Of a stretch of 64,000 nucleotides of DNA, positions 41,793 through 52,493 are shown in pieces; positions within the stretch are counted from its first letter, which is position 1; the number at the start of each line of letters is the position of its first letter. The translations under genes and the position numbers were made by a program. The stretch lies in assembly GCA_017940005.1 (NCBI GenBank), contig JAGAZO010000019.1, forward strand, positions 1 through 64,000. The letters run 5' to 3'. Below the pieces are notes generated by a model that did not search any database, had not been told where the DNA came from, and saw only the letters and a program-made list of their open reading frames with translations. This DNA is from Treponema sp. (lineage in GTDB: Bacteria > Spirochaetota > Spirochaetia > Treponematales > Treponemataceae).

Positions 41793-43694
41793 ATGGAACA
41801 TGATAAATTACATAATTCTCATTTGCACGATACATACAAGATGCCGATTGCTACATATGTTTTTCTCGTTCTCGTGTATACAGTGCCTTTGCTCATGTAT
41901 GGCGCTACATCGTTATGGTTTGGCGCTATTACAGCGGAGGAATTGAAATTGTCCATAAGCGATCCATTGCTTTTTATCTATATGCTTGTTTTACTCGTTG
42001 TGCCGATTATTTCATGCAAAAATTTTGAAAAAACAATGCGTACATATGACGGCAGTGCTGAATCGATTGATAAAATGAACAAACTGGTCAAAATATATGA
42101 ATGGACTTCTGTCGGTATTCCTATACTGTTGCTCCTGATTGTACCGTTCTTTTATGAGCTGCGAAACAGACAGCGCGGTATTGTGTATGAGGCCTTTCGC
42201 GGTGCTTCCCCGCTTGGATTCGGTATTACTGTTATATTCGGATTGATAAGCGTGTATAATGTGACGCTGTATTTACGCTATCTACACAGCTTTGAACGCT
42301 CTCTTGCATGGCTCCCGCATCGTGAAGGCGATGGCGGTTGGTCTATTGTCATGCGCAATATGGCTGTTGGATTTTTTTCAATGCTTGGTATACTGCTCAT
42401 GACTATCGCAGTATTTTACATTCCTGTAAACCGCGATGCAGATTTTGGCTCATTGGTAGCGACAAAAATTGTGCCTGCGGCTATATTAGCAAGCGTGATG
42501 GGACTTTTTGGCGTATATTCAAATGCATCTGCAACGCGGCGCAGCTTGCTCGCGATTGAAAAATTTGCAAATGCACTTTCAAATCGCGATTATATGGTTG
42601 AACAGTTGCCCGTTTATTATCGCAATGAAACGGGAGTGTTGGTAAACGATCTGAATGCCTTTGCGGCGACGACACGCGATGTGCTTTCAGGTTTCTCAAA
42701 TTCTATATCTGAATCGACAGAGTCTACGAAGGTGCTTGTCGAGAATATGAACAATGCATCCACAAATATACAGTCAATCAATGAAGGCATCTCTTCTGTA
42801 CAGGACGACATGAACAATCAAGCTGCTGGCGTAGAGGAGACGAATGCAGCTATGAATCAAATTATGTCGAGCATACGTACGCTTAATCAAAGCATAGAAA
42901 CACAGGCTGCAAGCGTTGCCGAATCGTCCGCCGCTGTCGATGAAATGATTGCAAACATTCGCTCGATGACACAGATTCTCGAAAAGAACACAACATCGGT
43001 CAATTTGCTGTCAAGCGCATCAGACGAAGGGCGCAGCAGTGTGCAGAATGCGGTGGAGACATCGCAGAACATCATTGAGCAGTCTGCATCACTCCTTGAA
43101 GCGAGTGTAATTATCCAGACAATCGCGAGCCAGACAAACTTGCTCGCCATGAATGCAGCAATCGAATCTGCACATGCAGGCGAGGCGGGAAAAGGGTTTG
43201 CTGTGGTTGCAGATGAAATCAGAAAACTCGCCGAGCAGTCGAGCGCGCAGGGCAAGGCAATCAGCGACAACTTGAAAGCGCTTTCTGCTTCAATCAGCGA
43301 AGTATCTGAAGACGTAAAAGAGGTGCAGAAAAATTTTGACTCGATTTACGACTTGTCGCAAACAGTACGCGAGCAAGAAAATGTGATAATGAATGCTATG
43401 TCTGAACAGGCAAGTGGCAATCAGCAAGTGCTTGAAGCCATGAAAAGCATCAACGATTCTACGATTGCAGTAAAAGATGGCTCTGCTGAAATGGTTTCTG
43501 GCGGCGAGCAGATTATGCGTGAAATGGGCGTTTTGAGCGAAGTAACGAGCAAAATCAATGAGCGCATGAATGCCATGACGGACAACATTCAGCAGATTGC
43601 AAATGGCATGAGCACTGTGGGAGAGACATCTGCGCAGACACTCAATAACGCAGAACACTTGAAAACGGTAATTAATTCGTTCAAACTTGCGTAA
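41793..43694 (+). CDS. Methyl-accepting chemotaxis protein (six-helix membrane sensor), copy 2
   Basis: 633 residues, same plan as the gene 20 bp upstream: about six N-terminal helices (for example [21 protein letters not shown]), then a coiled-coil signalling domain with the same hairpin tip. The sensor halves of the pair differ widely while the signalling cores are almost identical, so the two receptors probably sense different cues but feed the same array. Tandem duplication with later homogenisation of the core is the simplest origin. Confidence 0.93.
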   Translation: MEHDKLHNSHLHDTYKMPIATYVFLVLVYTVPLLMYGATSLWFGAITAEELKLSISDPLLFIYMLVLLVVPIISCKNFEKTMRTYDGSAESIDKMNKLVKIYEWTSVGIPILLLLIVPFFYELRNRQRGIVYEAFRGASPLGFGITVIFGLISVYNVTLYLRYLHSFERSLAWLPHREGDGGWSIVMRNMAVGFFSMLGILLMTIAVFYIPVNRDADFGSLVATKIVPAAILASVMGLFGVYSNASATRRSLLAIEKFANALSNRDYMVEQLPVYYRNETGVLVNDLNAFAATTRDVLSGFSNSISESTESTKVLVENMNNASTNIQSINEGISSVQDDMNNQAAGVEETNAAMNQIMSSIRTLNQSIETQAASVAESSAAVDEMIANIRSMTQILEKNTTSVNLLSSASDEGRSSVQNAVETSQNIIEQSASLLEASVIIQTIASQTNLLAMNAAIESAHAGEAGKGFAVVADEIRKLAEQSSAQGKAISDNLKALSASISEVSEDVKEVQKNFDSIYDLSQTVREQENVIMNAMSEQASGNQQVLEAMKSINDSTIAVKDGSAEMVSGGEQIMREMGVLSEVTSKINERMNAMTDNIQQIANGMSTVGETSAQTLNNAEHLKTVINSFKLA

Positions 43695-43775
43695 GCGTGG
43701 TGTTGTAATGCGGTGACGTACATGCGCGTTTTGTCTCTTTGGTGCAGAAAAGACGCGCCATATTTTGGAGTTGCT

Positions 43776-44657
43776 ATGTTGCATATTGGATACCACGAAT
43801 CTACGAGCGGCGGCTTTGTTGCTATGGGCAATGAGGCGGTGAGCGTTGGAGCAGACACATTTGCATTTTTTACGCGTAATCCGCGTGGCGGCAACGCAAA
43901 GAAGATTGACACGGACGATGCAAGCGCATTTTGCGCGTTTGCAAAAGAACACAAGTTTGCGCCGCTCGTAGCGCACGCGCCGTATACGATGAATCCTTGC
44001 TCTGCAAATCCTGACGTGCGCACATTCGCGCTGGAAATGATAATAAGTGATTTTGCCCGCCTTGAATATGTGCCGGGGAGTTTTTATAATTTTCATCCGG
44101 GAAGTCACACGGGGCAAGGTGCGGACATAGGCGTTGCTCAAACGGCAGAACTCATCGCCGCCGCGCTCAAAAAAGTTGACGGAGCGCATAAAAAGGCGGG
44201 CACTACATGCCACACAACGCTGCTCGTAGAAACAATGGCGGGCAAGGGCTCTGAAATTGGCAAGACATTTGAAGAGCTCCGTGCAATTCTCGACGGTGCA
44301 GAAAAAAACTATGGCGCGCGCATTGCAAAACGCGTGGGCGTGTGCCTTGACACGTGCCACATCTGGGACGGCGGCTACGATATTGTTCACGACTTGGACG
44401 GCGTTGTTGCGCAGTTTGACAAAATTGTGGGGCTTTCGCGTCTTCGTGCGGTTCACTTAAACGACAGCATGAACGAATGTGGCACGCATAAAGACAGGCA
44501 CGCAAAAATAGGCGATGGTAAAATAGGGCTCGATGCGCTTGTCCGCGTCATAAATCATCCTGCGCTAAAAACGCTGCCGTTTATCCTTGAAACGCCAAAC
44601 GAGCATGACGGCTACAAAAAAGAAATCACAATGTTGCGTGAGAGATTCGCAGGATAA
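43776..44657 (+). CDS. nfo: Endonuclease IV
   Basis: 293 residues from ATG 43776 (TTGGAG site). AP-endonuclease-2 family TIM barrel with metal ligands in IGYHESTSGG, VAHAPYTMN, NFHPGSHTG, LLVETMAGKG, GVCLDTCHIWDGGYD, VHLNDSMNECGTHKDRH and FILETPN. It cuts DNA 5' to abasic sites in base-excision repair and binds three zinc ions. An upstream in-frame extension is unsupported. Single gene after the chemoreceptors. Confidence 0.96.
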   Translation: MLHIGYHESTSGGFVAMGNEAVSVGADTFAFFTRNPRGGNAKKIDTDDASAFCAFAKEHKFAPLVAHAPYTMNPCSANPDVRTFALEMIISDFARLEYVPGSFYNFHPGSHTGQGADIGVAQTAELIAAALKKVDGAHKKAGTTCHTTLLVETMAGKGSEIGKTFEELRAILDGAEKNYGARIAKRVGVCLDTCHIWDGGYDIVHDLDGVVAQFDKIVGLSRLRAVHLNDSMNECGTHKDRHAKIGDGKIGLDALVRVINHPALKTLPFILETPNEHDGYKKEITMLRERFAG

Positions 44658-44799
44658 TGACGCAATTTTTTCAATGCGGTTTACATGATGCGCAGTTCCG
44701 TCCGCACATACAATCAGGTAGCAGCACAAGTTTTTTCGGTTTGTTTCACACTGATAAAATGCATAACACCGCCTGTTGCCATAAGATAAAATGACCGTC

Positions 44800-44829
44800 T
44801 TGACTTATTTGAAATATTTTCAGTATACT
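44800..44829 (+). promoter_or_regulatory. Promoter of PF04392-type ABC importer operon
   Basis: TTGACT (44800-44805), 18-base spacer, TATACT (44824-44829). AAGGAGATGAT precedes ATG 44868. The leader is too short for a T-box. Confidence 0.75.
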
Positions 44830-44867
44830 TAAAAATCCTAATCACATTTTCTATTTAAGGAGATGAT

Positions 44868-45833
44868 ATGAAAACGCAAATAAAAAAAGCGACATTTGTA
44901 TGTGTTGTTGCAGCTGTTTGCTTGCTCGTGAGCACAGTCGGTTGCAAAGAGAAAAGCGGCAAAATCAAGATAGGCATTGTGCAGCTCGTAGAACACGCTG
45001 CGCTTGATGCTGCGTATCACGGTTTTGTGAACGGGCTTGCAGAAGCAGGCTACGTTGACGGTCAGAATATTGTAATTGATTATGAAAATGCGCAGGGTGA
45101 ACAGGCGAACTGCGTTACGATTGCGCAAAAACTTGTGAATGACCGTTCCGATTTGATTCTCGCTATTGCAACGCCTGCGGCACAAGCTGTGGCAAATTTA
45201 ACAAAAACGATTCCTGTTCTTGTGACTGCGGTGACTGACCCTGAAAGCGCAAAACTTGTGCAGTCGAATGAAAAACCGGGCACAAATGTTTCGGGAACAT
45301 CAGATTTAACGCCATGTGCTGAGCAAATCAATTTGCTTAAAACGCTTGTGCCGACTGCAAAAACAGTAGGCATGTTGTACTGTTCGAGCGAGCAAAACAG
45401 CATTTTTCAAATAAACCTTGCAAAAGCTGCGTGCGACAAGCTTGATCTTGCGTATATCGACGCAACAGTTTCAAATTCAAACGAATTGCAGCAAGTGGTG
45501 CAGAGCCTTGTTGGAAAAGTTGACGCAATTTATGCGCCTACAGACAACATGATTGCAGCAGGCATGACAACTGTTGCGCAAGTTGCAAACGACAATAAAA
45601 TCCCCGTCATTGCAGGCGAGGAAGGTATGTTGCACAACGGCGCGCTTGCCACATATGGCATTGATTACTACGAGCTTGGCAAACAGACTGCGGTAATGGC
45701 TGTTGACATTCTTGCGAATGGCAAAAAACCTGCCGACATGCCCATTCAGTATCTTGAAAACTGCACGTTTGAAGTGAACGAAGACACGGTAGCAAAACTC
45801 GGCATCACTATTCCTGCAAGTTTGCAAAATTAA
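44868..45833 (+). CDS. ABC importer substrate-binding protein (PF04392 family)
   Basis: 321 residues. Signal sequence with lipobox LLVSTVGC. The binding-protein fold is marked by IKIGIVQLVEHAALDAAYHG, YVDGQNIVIDYENAQG, VTDPESAKLV and NKIPVIAGEEGMLHNGALAT, which is the ABC_sub_bind family. Related systems import tryptophan or tyrosine (TrpX) in Gram-positive bacteria, but the ligand here is not known. First gene of a three-gene operon. Confidence 0.9.
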   Translation: MKTQIKKATFVCVVAAVCLLVSTVGCKEKSGKIKIGIVQLVEHAALDAAYHGFVNGLAEAGYVDGQNIVIDYENAQGEQANCVTIAQKLVNDRSDLILAIATPAAQAVANLTKTIPVLVTAVTDPESAKLVQSNEKPGTNVSGTSDLTPCAEQINLLKTLVPTAKTVGMLYCSSEQNSIFQINLAKAACDKLDLAYIDATVSNSNELQQVVQSLVGKVDAIYAPTDNMIAAGMTTVAQVANDNKIPVIAGEEGMLHNGALATYGIDYYELGKQTAVMAVDILANGKKPADMPIQYLENCTFEVNEDTVAKLGITIPASLQN

Positions 45834-45851
45834 TAACTGGAGAGCAGCGGA

Positions 45852-46814
45852 ATGAGTTTACTGTATGCGTTGCATGGTGCTGTTGCGCTCGGCGTTTTGT
45901 GGAGTGTAATGACACTGGGCGTGTATATTACGTTTAGGATTCTCGATATTGCAGACTTGACGGTAGACGGCAGTTTTGCCACAGGCGGCGCGATGAGCGG
46001 TATGCTTATTGTAAATGGTGTAAATCCGTTTGTGTCGCTGCTTGCGGCTTTTGTTGTCGGAATGCTTGCAGGTCTCGTGACGGGATTAATGCACACGAAA
46101 ATCAAAATACACGTGTTGCTTGCAAGCATTCTTACCATGATTGCACTCTATTCAGTCAATATTCGCATTATGGGAAAAGCGAACACACCGCTGCTCGGCG
46201 TGCGCATTATCACATCATTTTTAATGGAACATTTTGAGTTGACGACGACGACTGCCTCTTTCATCATCGGCGTAATTTTTGTTATCGTCATCGTTGCGCT
46301 TATGTACTGGTTTTTCGGCACGGAGATTGGCAGTGCAATGCGCGCAACGGGCAGCAACGAGCACATGGTGCGTGCGCTCGGTGTGAACACAGACAATATG
46401 AAAATTTGTGGCCTTATGCTTGCAAATGGACTCGTTGCGCTTTCAGGTGGACTTGTTGCGCAAAGTCAGGGCTATGCCGATGTAGGTATGGGCACCGGTA
46501 CAATCGTCGTGGGCCTTGCGTCTATTATCATCGGTGAAGTCATCTTCGGAAAACATTTTGGCTTTTGGTATACATTTCTCTCAGTCGTGTTCGGCTCAAT
46601 TTTGTATCGCATCGTCATTGCAGTGGTATTGCAGCTTGGTCTTAAGTCTACCGATTTGAAGCTGTTCACTGCGCTTATTGTAGCAGTGGCACTTTCTGTG
46701 CCTGTTGTAAAGGAGCGTGTTGTAAGCAGGCGGCGTTCTCCGCTTCCCGGTACGTCGCATTTAGACAAAGAGATTATGCGCGACCCAGAATTGACTGACA
46801 CGGTGGGAGGATAA
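45852..46814 (+). CDS. ABC importer permease
   Basis: 320 residues with eight to ten membrane helices, of the branched-chain-amino-acid/sugar type permease fold: YITFRILDIADLTVDGSFAT, MRATGSNEHMVRALGVNTDN and KICGLMLANGLVALSGGLVA. It carries the EAA-like loop for the ATPase. It lies 18 bp after the binding-protein gene and 1 bp before the ATPase gene. Confidence 0.92.
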   Translation: MSLLYALHGAVALGVLWSVMTLGVYITFRILDIADLTVDGSFATGGAMSGMLIVNGVNPFVSLLAAFVVGMLAGLVTGLMHTKIKIHVLLASILTMIALYSVNIRIMGKANTPLLGVRIITSFLMEHFELTTTTASFIIGVIFVIVIVALMYWFFGTEIGSAMRATGSNEHMVRALGVNTDNMKICGLMLANGLVALSGGLVAQSQGYADVGMGTGTIVVGLASIIIGEVIFGKHFGFWYTFLSVVFGSILYRIVIAVVLQLGLKSTDLKLFTALIVAVALSVPVVKERVVSRRRSPLPGTSHLDKEIMRDPELTDTVGG

Positions 46815-46815
46815 C

Positions 46816-47613
46816 ATGTTAAAACTGTTCAACATATCGAAAACATTCAAACCTGGTACAATCACAGAAAAACATGCGCTTAAAAATGTCAATCTCGAAA
46901 TTGCAGACGGAGACTTTATCACAGTTATCGGTGGAAACGGTGCGGGCAAGTCAACATTGCTCAATCTTATTGCGGGCATTTATCGTACCGATACAGGATC
47001 TATTTTTCTCGACGGCATGGATTTGACGGGATTACCTGAATACGTTCGTGCAAAATATATGGGACGCGTTTTTCAAGACCCGATGATGGGAACTGCCGCA
47101 AACATGCAAATAGAGGAAAATCTTGCGCTTGCTATGCGTCGTGGAAAGCGCAGGACGCTCGCGTGGAATGTGCAGCCTGCGGAGCGAAAACTGTATCGCG
47201 AAAAACTTGCGCTTCTTGAACTCGGTCTTGAAAACAGAATGACAGATAAGGTGGGATTGCTTTCAGGCGGACAGCGGCAAGCGCTCACGTTGCTTATGGC
47301 GACATTGCAAAAGCCGAAGCTACTTTTGCTCGATGAGCACACAGCTGCACTCGACCCGAAAACTGCAAAAAAAGTGCTCGAGCTTACGCAATCATTTGTG
47401 AGCGCAGAAAAACTTACAACGTTCATGGTTACACACAACATGAAAGACGCAATCAGGCACGGCAACAGATTGATAATGATGAGCGAAGGCAACATCATTT
47501 ACGATGTGAGCGGCGAAGAAAAGAAAAATCTCAAAGTGGAAGACTTGCTCAAAAAATTTGACGAAGCGGGCGCAGAAGATACGCTCAATGACAGACTGTT
47601 GCTTTCTCAATAA
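46816..47613 (+). CDS. ABC importer ATP-binding protein
   Basis: 265 residues. Walker A GGNGAGKSTLLN, Q loop VFQDPMMG, signature LSGGQRQALTLLMA, Walker B LLLLDEHTAALD (His where most family members have Pro), switch His in VTHNMKDAIRHG. It completes the PF04392-type operon. Confidence 0.92.
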   Translation: MLKLFNISKTFKPGTITEKHALKNVNLEIADGDFITVIGGNGAGKSTLLNLIAGIYRTDTGSIFLDGMDLTGLPEYVRAKYMGRVFQDPMMGTAANMQIEENLALAMRRGKRRTLAWNVQPAERKLYREKLALLELGLENRMTDKVGLLSGGQRQALTLLMATLQKPKLLLLDEHTAALDPKTAKKVLELTQSFVSAEKLTTFMVTHNMKDAIRHGNRLIMMSEGNIIYDVSGEEKKNLKVEDLLKKFDEAGAEDTLNDRLLLSQ

Positions 47614-47804
47614 TTTAAAATTGTGTGCAGGCATGTAGTTGTGTGCGCACTGAATCGCGCAAAAATCATATCGATAAAAAATTACGCCGACTGTTGCGCA
47701 TCTATTGTTAAGGCAGCTGTTCACAGCAAGTATGTTGTCAATATGTGTTGCAGCGGTTGTTGCATATCTTGCTAAAAAGTAGTATTTTAATAAAATCCAA
47801 TAGT

Positions 47805-48353
47805 ATGAAATTATTCGTTACACGGCATGGTGAAACCGCGTGGAATGCAAAACGCCTTATTTCGGGGCTTTCAGATATTCCGCTTGCTGAAAAGGGAATT
47901 GAGCAGGCACAGGCACTAGCGCGTATGCTTGCCGCACATCAAGATGAGTATCAAATCAAGCATATAGTTGTGTCGCATCTTCAGCGTGCGTGCGTCACTG
48001 CGTCATATATTGAAAAAGCGCTTGGTCTTATAGCTGTCGTTGATAAGCGGCTATGCGAAATAGATTTTGGCAATTTTGAGAAAACAAGCACGCGGAGCGA
48101 GGCATTTTTAAAAAATAAAGCAAATCCCTATAAACGATTTGGCGGCGGCGAGTCGATTTTACACGCTGCACATCGCATATATGCGGCAATCGAGGATGCG
48201 AAGAATTTATATGCACCTGATAATGTGCTGTTTGTCTGTCATGGAATGATTTCAATCATTGTAAGCACGTATTTTCTCGATTATGAAACAATCGATGATT
48301 TTATGAATATTCATATTGAGAATTGCGGTTTGCAAATATATGAAATGCAGTGA
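47805..48353 (+). CDS. Histidine phosphatase (phosphoglycerate-mutase superfamily)
   Basis: 182 residues from ATG 47805. Catalytic motif FVTRHGETAWNAKR with the phospho-accepting His, conserved HLQRACVTASYIE, acid region CEIDFGNFE, and VLFVCHGMISIIVS with the second His. Such enzymes remove phosphate from small metabolites; true mutase activity is unlikely at this length. No ribosome-binding site is present; TAAAAT ends eight bases before the ATG, so the mRNA may be almost leaderless. Confidence 0.9.
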   Translation: MKLFVTRHGETAWNAKRLISGLSDIPLAEKGIEQAQALARMLAAHQDEYQIKHIVVSHLQRACVTASYIEKALGLIAVVDKRLCEIDFGNFEKTSTRSEAFLKNKANPYKRFGGGESILHAAHRIYAAIEDAKNLYAPDNVLFVCHGMISIIVSTYFLDYETIDDFMNIHIENCGLQIYEMQ

Positions 48354-48419
48354 AGAGGGAATCATTGCGTACTGAAGTTTTTAGAGATTATTTAAATAGA
48401 TTTGTTAATGAGGTTAATA

Positions 48420-49340
48420 ATGAAACGTACGACACTATTACTGATTGGTGCATTTGCATGTATTTTAGCGCTTGGTTTTTTGTCTTTTGCTGCAAAGAGA
48501 AAAAAACTGGCTGTAGATGATATAGATAGCAAAACAACGGTATATGTGAATGGGCAGATGTCAGAACAAGTTGATGCGCAGTTTATTGCACAAATTGATG
48601 CACGGCAACTGACACAAAAATCGTCGTTAGTGCAAAACGTAGAGCGAGTAAAATTAACAATTAATAAATTAAGCATACGAGCACAGGAAGGAATTGTCAT
48701 ACAAGATTACGATGCATTTCTTGCAGATTTGGAAAAAATTATTGCATTTGATGAAGCAAGTGCCGCAAATGATTTGCCGTTGCTTATGCTTGTTGACAAA
48801 AAACATCATCTTTCATCTGAGTATGAGCCAAATGCTCTTGTTCCGCTTGTGCGAAATAGTGAATTCAATATAAATCGCAACGATTTGTCATTGCGCCCAG
48901 AAGCGTACGATGCGTTATGCGCGCTTTCACGTGCTGCACTTAATGATGGAATAAAACTGCTTGTGAGTTCTACCTATCGCTCATATGCGTATCAGGAAAA
49001 ACTGTTTCAGCGTTGGGTAGAAATTGACGGACTCGAAGAAGCAGAACGTGAAAGCGCGCGAGCTGGAAGAAGCCAGCATCAGCTCGGAACAGCAGTAGAT
49101 TTCGGTTCAATAACTGACGACTTTGCAGAAACGCAGATGGGCAGGTGGGTATACGAAAATGCTGCCGCATATGGGTGGAGCTTGAGTTTTCCCGCAGGCT
49201 ATGAAGATGTAACAGGCTATCGTTGGGAATGCTGGCATTTCCGCTACATTGGCGTTGAGGCGTGCGTCTTTCAAAAAAAATATTTTTCTGATATTCAACA
49301 GTTCATGCTTGAATTTTTAAATGCGTGGAATCAAAATTAA
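48420..49340 (+). CDS. D-alanyl-D-alanine carboxypeptidase (VanY/M15 family)
   Basis: 306 residues from ATG 48420 (GAGG six bases upstream). One N-terminal membrane anchor (TLLLIGAFACILALGFLSF), a helical spacer, then an M15B peptidase (about 150-300) with VSSTYRSYAYQEKLF, the zinc ligands His and Asp in SQHQLGTAVDFG, and the catalytic Glu and zinc His in RWECWHFRY. It trims the terminal D-Ala of peptidoglycan stem peptides in the periplasm. Confidence 0.92.
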   Translation: MKRTTLLLIGAFACILALGFLSFAAKRKKLAVDDIDSKTTVYVNGQMSEQVDAQFIAQIDARQLTQKSSLVQNVERVKLTINKLSIRAQEGIVIQDYDAFLADLEKIIAFDEASAANDLPLLMLVDKKHHLSSEYEPNALVPLVRNSEFNINRNDLSLRPEAYDALCALSRAALNDGIKLLVSSTYRSYAYQEKLFQRWVEIDGLEEAERESARAGRSQHQLGTAVDFGSITDDFAETQMGRWVYENAAAYGWSLSFPAGYEDVTGYRWECWHFRYIGVEACVFQKKYFSDIQQFMLEFLNAWNQN

Positions 49341-49455
49341 AATACAGTGAAGTAACGATTTTTAGAACTCCATGACAACTGACGTGCAGTGGTTTGCAAT
49401 GAATGTGTGCATTGTGCTTTGCGATACACATATTTTATTTGCTATTGCTAACTTA

Positions 49456-49485
49456 TTTACACGCGAGCCATCAATCTGCTATACT
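49456..49485 (+). promoter_or_regulatory. Promoter of GH114-like gene, probably leaderless
   Basis: TTTACA (49456-49461), 18-base spacer, TATACT (49480-49485), then seven bases to ATG 49493. Confidence 0.55.
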
Positions 49486-49492
49486 TATCGGC

Positions 49493-50440
49493 ATGAAAAA
49501 AAGTATATTATTTTTTTGCGTAGCATGGTATGCCGCGCTATTCTCTTGTTTTTGTTTTCCGGAAGATTTTTTGTCAAACGAGTTGTACAAGGACAGAATG
49601 AAAAGCCTTATTCGAGAATTGCGCGTCAATACAACACAAGAGCGAATACTTATTACGCAAAATGGCAGTGCGCTTTATTTTAAGAACGGTGCTATTGATA
49701 CAGATTTTTTGAATGTAATAAATGCGACGACACAAGAATCGCTGTATTATGGCGATGTGTTGAGATTTAATACACCTACTTCTAAAAAGTTGCAAAACGA
49801 GTTGCTTAATAATATTCATCTTGTAAAACAAAATGGAAAACCAATTTTTGTAATCAATTACGGGAAAGGGCAAAAAAAAAGAAATTTTCTCATTGCCGAA
49901 GATTCAAAGACAGGCTTTGTAAGCGAATTGCTCCCAACATTTGAAGCAAATGAGCTGTACGAGGCGTTGCGAACATATACTGAAAACAACATTACATCCC
50001 TTTCAGAAGTTAATAATTTTTTGTGTTTATTGAATCCTGAAAAATTTGCGGATGTGCAAGAATATCATGAACAGTTGCAAAATACCAACTATGATTTATT
50101 ACTTATCGAACCGTCACTCAATGGAATTTTTTTTACAAGAGAGCAGATACACGAGCTCAAAAAAAAGAAAAACGGTGGCAAACGGATTGTGGTCGCATAT
50201 TTCAGTATCGGCGAGGCAGAAAATTATAGATTATATTGGCAGAACGAATGGAATAAAAAAAGGCCAAACTGGATAGCGGAAGAAAACAAAGATTGGAAAG
50301 GCAATTATATTGTAAAATACTGGCTTCCCGAATGGAAGCATATTGTGAAAGAGTATCAAAAAAAGTTGGATGATTTAGATGTTGACGGTTATTTATTAGA
50401 CACCGTTGATTCGTATGATTATTTTAATAATCGTTCATAA
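49493..50440 (+). CDS. Exported GH114-like (endo-alpha-1,4-polygalactosaminidase family) protein
   Basis: 315 residues from ATG 49493, which gives a normal signal peptide (MKKSILFFCVAWYAALFSC); an earlier ATG at 49403 lies upstream of the promoter. The C-terminal third matches the GH114/TM1410 TIM-barrel family: YDLLLIEPSLNGIFFT, KRIVVAYFSIGEAENYRLYW and LDDLDVDGYLLDTVDSYDYF, with acidic residues at strand ends. The barrel looks truncated at the C terminus compared with the roughly 220-250-residue family domain. Predicted to cut amino-sugar polysaccharides outside the cell. Confidence 0.75.
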   Translation: MKKSILFFCVAWYAALFSCFCFPEDFLSNELYKDRMKSLIRELRVNTTQERILITQNGSALYFKNGAIDTDFLNVINATTQESLYYGDVLRFNTPTSKKLQNELLNNIHLVKQNGKPIFVINYGKGQKKRNFLIAEDSKTGFVSELLPTFEANELYEALRTYTENNITSLSEVNNFLCLLNPEKFADVQEYHEQLQNTNYDLLLIEPSLNGIFFTREQIHELKKKKNGGKRIVVAYFSIGEAENYRLYWQNEWNKKRPNWIAEENKDWKGNYIVKYWLPEWKHIVKEYQKKLDDLDVDGYLLDTVDSYDYFNNRS

Positions 50441-50465
50441 AAATTAATAAATTTAGGAGTTCTCA

Positions 50466-52355
50466 ATGAATCAAATTATAGTATTTGATAAATCAGTGAT
50501 AAAAATTCCACGCCATGTGTATGTTTGTTTTTGGCTGGCGTTTACGTTACCATGCTATATGTATGGAATTTTTGCATGGTTGTGTGGTGCCGTTACATTA
50601 AAGGAATTTATGCGCGTTAGTTCTGATCTCGTTATATATATTGATTGGATTTTAGTGGCGATTATACCGATTGGCATATTAAAAAGATTGGAATATCATT
50701 TGAAAAAGTGCGACGGTTCAGAAGCCGCAATAGATACTGCGAATAAAAAAGTAAAGGTGCTGCTGTCAACTGCAATAAGCATTATCTTATGTGTATCTAT
50801 TTGTGAACCAGTATTGTACCACATAAGAAATGTACAGCGTGGCATCAACTATGTGGCATTTGGAGGACAATCATCCCTTGCGTTTGGGATTGTACTGGTG
50901 CTAGGGCTTGTGTGCGTGTTGTCGTTATTTGCATATATTTTGTTTCAGCACCTGTTTGAACGTTCTCTCTCATGGTTGCTATTTAGAAAAAAAGATCAGA
51001 CAATGGGGCTTATAGCAAGAATTTGCCTTCCCGCCATTTTTGCATTGCAAGGGATGGCATTGCTGCTCACAGCAATTTTTATGGTTCCTGCAAATAGGGA
51101 ATTGTCGAGTATCGAAATTCTTGTAAAAAAAATGTTGCCATGTGCGGAGATTGTCGTCGTATTTGTTTTATTTGGTATTTATTTAGAAGCGCGCGGCATA
51201 AAGCGAAATCTTGATGCTGCTGAACAGTTTTCAAGTCAGCTTTCTGATCGCAACTATACGGCAGATTTGCTACCTGTCGTTTCACGCAGTGAGATTGGCA
51301 GCCTCGTAAACAATTTGAATGCATTTTGCAGAATGACGCGCCAGCTGCTTGTAAACTTCAAAGAAAATATAGATGCATCAAATGGCACGACAAAGGTGCT
51401 TATTGAACGGACAAATGCGATGCTTATAAACGTTCGCGAAATTACTGACAGCATTGCAATAGTGCAAGCAGAGATGAACAATCAAGCGGCAGGTGTTGAG
51501 GAGTCAAACGCGTCTGCAAGTCAAATACTGTCGAACATCAAATCACTGAATTCTGCAATCGAGTCGCAAGTAGCGAGCGTTACAGAATCTTCTGCATCAG
51601 TTGACGAAATGATTACAAACATCAAAAGTATGACAAATATTATTGAAAGAAATACTGCATCAATAAATTCGCTTGCGAGCGCGTCCGACGAAGGGCGACA
51701 AAGCGTCCAGAACGCAGTGGAGACTGCGCAGAACATCATTGAGCAATCTGCATCGCTTATGGAGGCGAGCACGATTATTCAAACGATAGCGAGTCAGACA
51801 AATTTACTCGCCATGAATGCAGCAATCGAGTCTGCTCATGCGGGCGAAGCAGGGAAAGGCTTTGCAGTCGTCGCAGATGAAATTAGAAAGCTCGCAGAAC
51901 AATCGAGCGTGCAAGGCAGAGCAATTGGCGACAGTTTGAAAGCGCTGTCATCATCAATACAGGAAATATCGGAAGATACAAAAGAAGTGCAACAAAAATT
52001 CGATGCAATATACGATTTATCGCAGATAGTGCGTGAACAGGAAGCTGTCATTATGAATGCGATGGCAGAACAGTCATCAGGGAACCAGCAAGTGCTCGAT
52101 GCAATGAAAAGCATAAATGATTCGACGCTGACGGTAAAAGAGGGATCAATGGAGATGCTTTCGGGTGGCGAGCAGATTGTTAAGGAAATGACGCAGCTTA
52201 CAGATGTAACGAGCAAAATAAACGAACGCATGAATGTGATGATGATGAGCGTCGAGCAGATTTCCGACGGCATGAAAGAGATGGAAAAATCGACAAGCCA
52301 GACGCTCACAGGCGCAGAACGGCTCACGACAATTATTAATACATTTGCGCTTTAA
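50466..52355 (+). CDS. Methyl-accepting chemotaxis protein (six-helix membrane sensor), copy 3
   Basis: 629 residues, the third receptor of the same design. The N-terminal half has about six helices ([20 protein letters not shown] and others) and aligns better with copy 1 than with copy 2, including the segment [17 protein letters not shown]. The signalling hairpin is conserved ([20 protein letters not shown]) but its DNA has diverged more than between the tandem pair, so it is an older duplicate. TTTAGGAG precedes the ATG. Confidence 0.93.
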   Translation: MNQIIVFDKSVIKIPRHVYVCFWLAFTLPCYMYGIFAWLCGAVTLKEFMRVSSDLVIYIDWILVAIIPIGILKRLEYHLKKCDGSEAAIDTANKKVKVLLSTAISIILCVSICEPVLYHIRNVQRGINYVAFGGQSSLAFGIVLVLGLVCVLSLFAYILFQHLFERSLSWLLFRKKDQTMGLIARICLPAIFALQGMALLLTAIFMVPANRELSSIEILVKKMLPCAEIVVVFVLFGIYLEARGIKRNLDAAEQFSSQLSDRNYTADLLPVVSRSEIGSLVNNLNAFCRMTRQLLVNFKENIDASNGTTKVLIERTNAMLINVREITDSIAIVQAEMNNQAAGVEESNASASQILSNIKSLNSAIESQVASVTESSASVDEMITNIKSMTNIIERNTASINSLASASDEGRQSVQNAVETAQNIIEQSASLMEASTIIQTIASQTNLLAMNAAIESAHAGEAGKGFAVVADEIRKLAEQSSVQGRAIGDSLKALSSSIQEISEDTKEVQQKFDAIYDLSQIVREQEAVIMNAMAEQSSGNQQVLDAMKSINDSTLTVKEGSMEMLSGGEQIVKEMTQLTDVTSKINERMNVMMMSVEQISDGMKEMEKSTSQTLTGAERLTTIINTFAL

Positions 52356-52493
52356 CAAGCATACAGCAAATGGTACATAGCGACATATTGTGTTTGGGCG
52401 TATCCGTTTTTACAACGTAAAATATCGAGATACGTTATCTGCTGTATGAATCAAAGCTCGTTACAAATGTGCTGCATTACTTGTTATATACAT

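Noticed and set aside
43290-44456. 388-codon minus-strand frame across a chemoreceptor end and endonuclease IV
   Set aside because: Both plus-strand genes are firmly identified, and the reverse frame is rich in Arg, His and Cys as expected for an antisense artefact.
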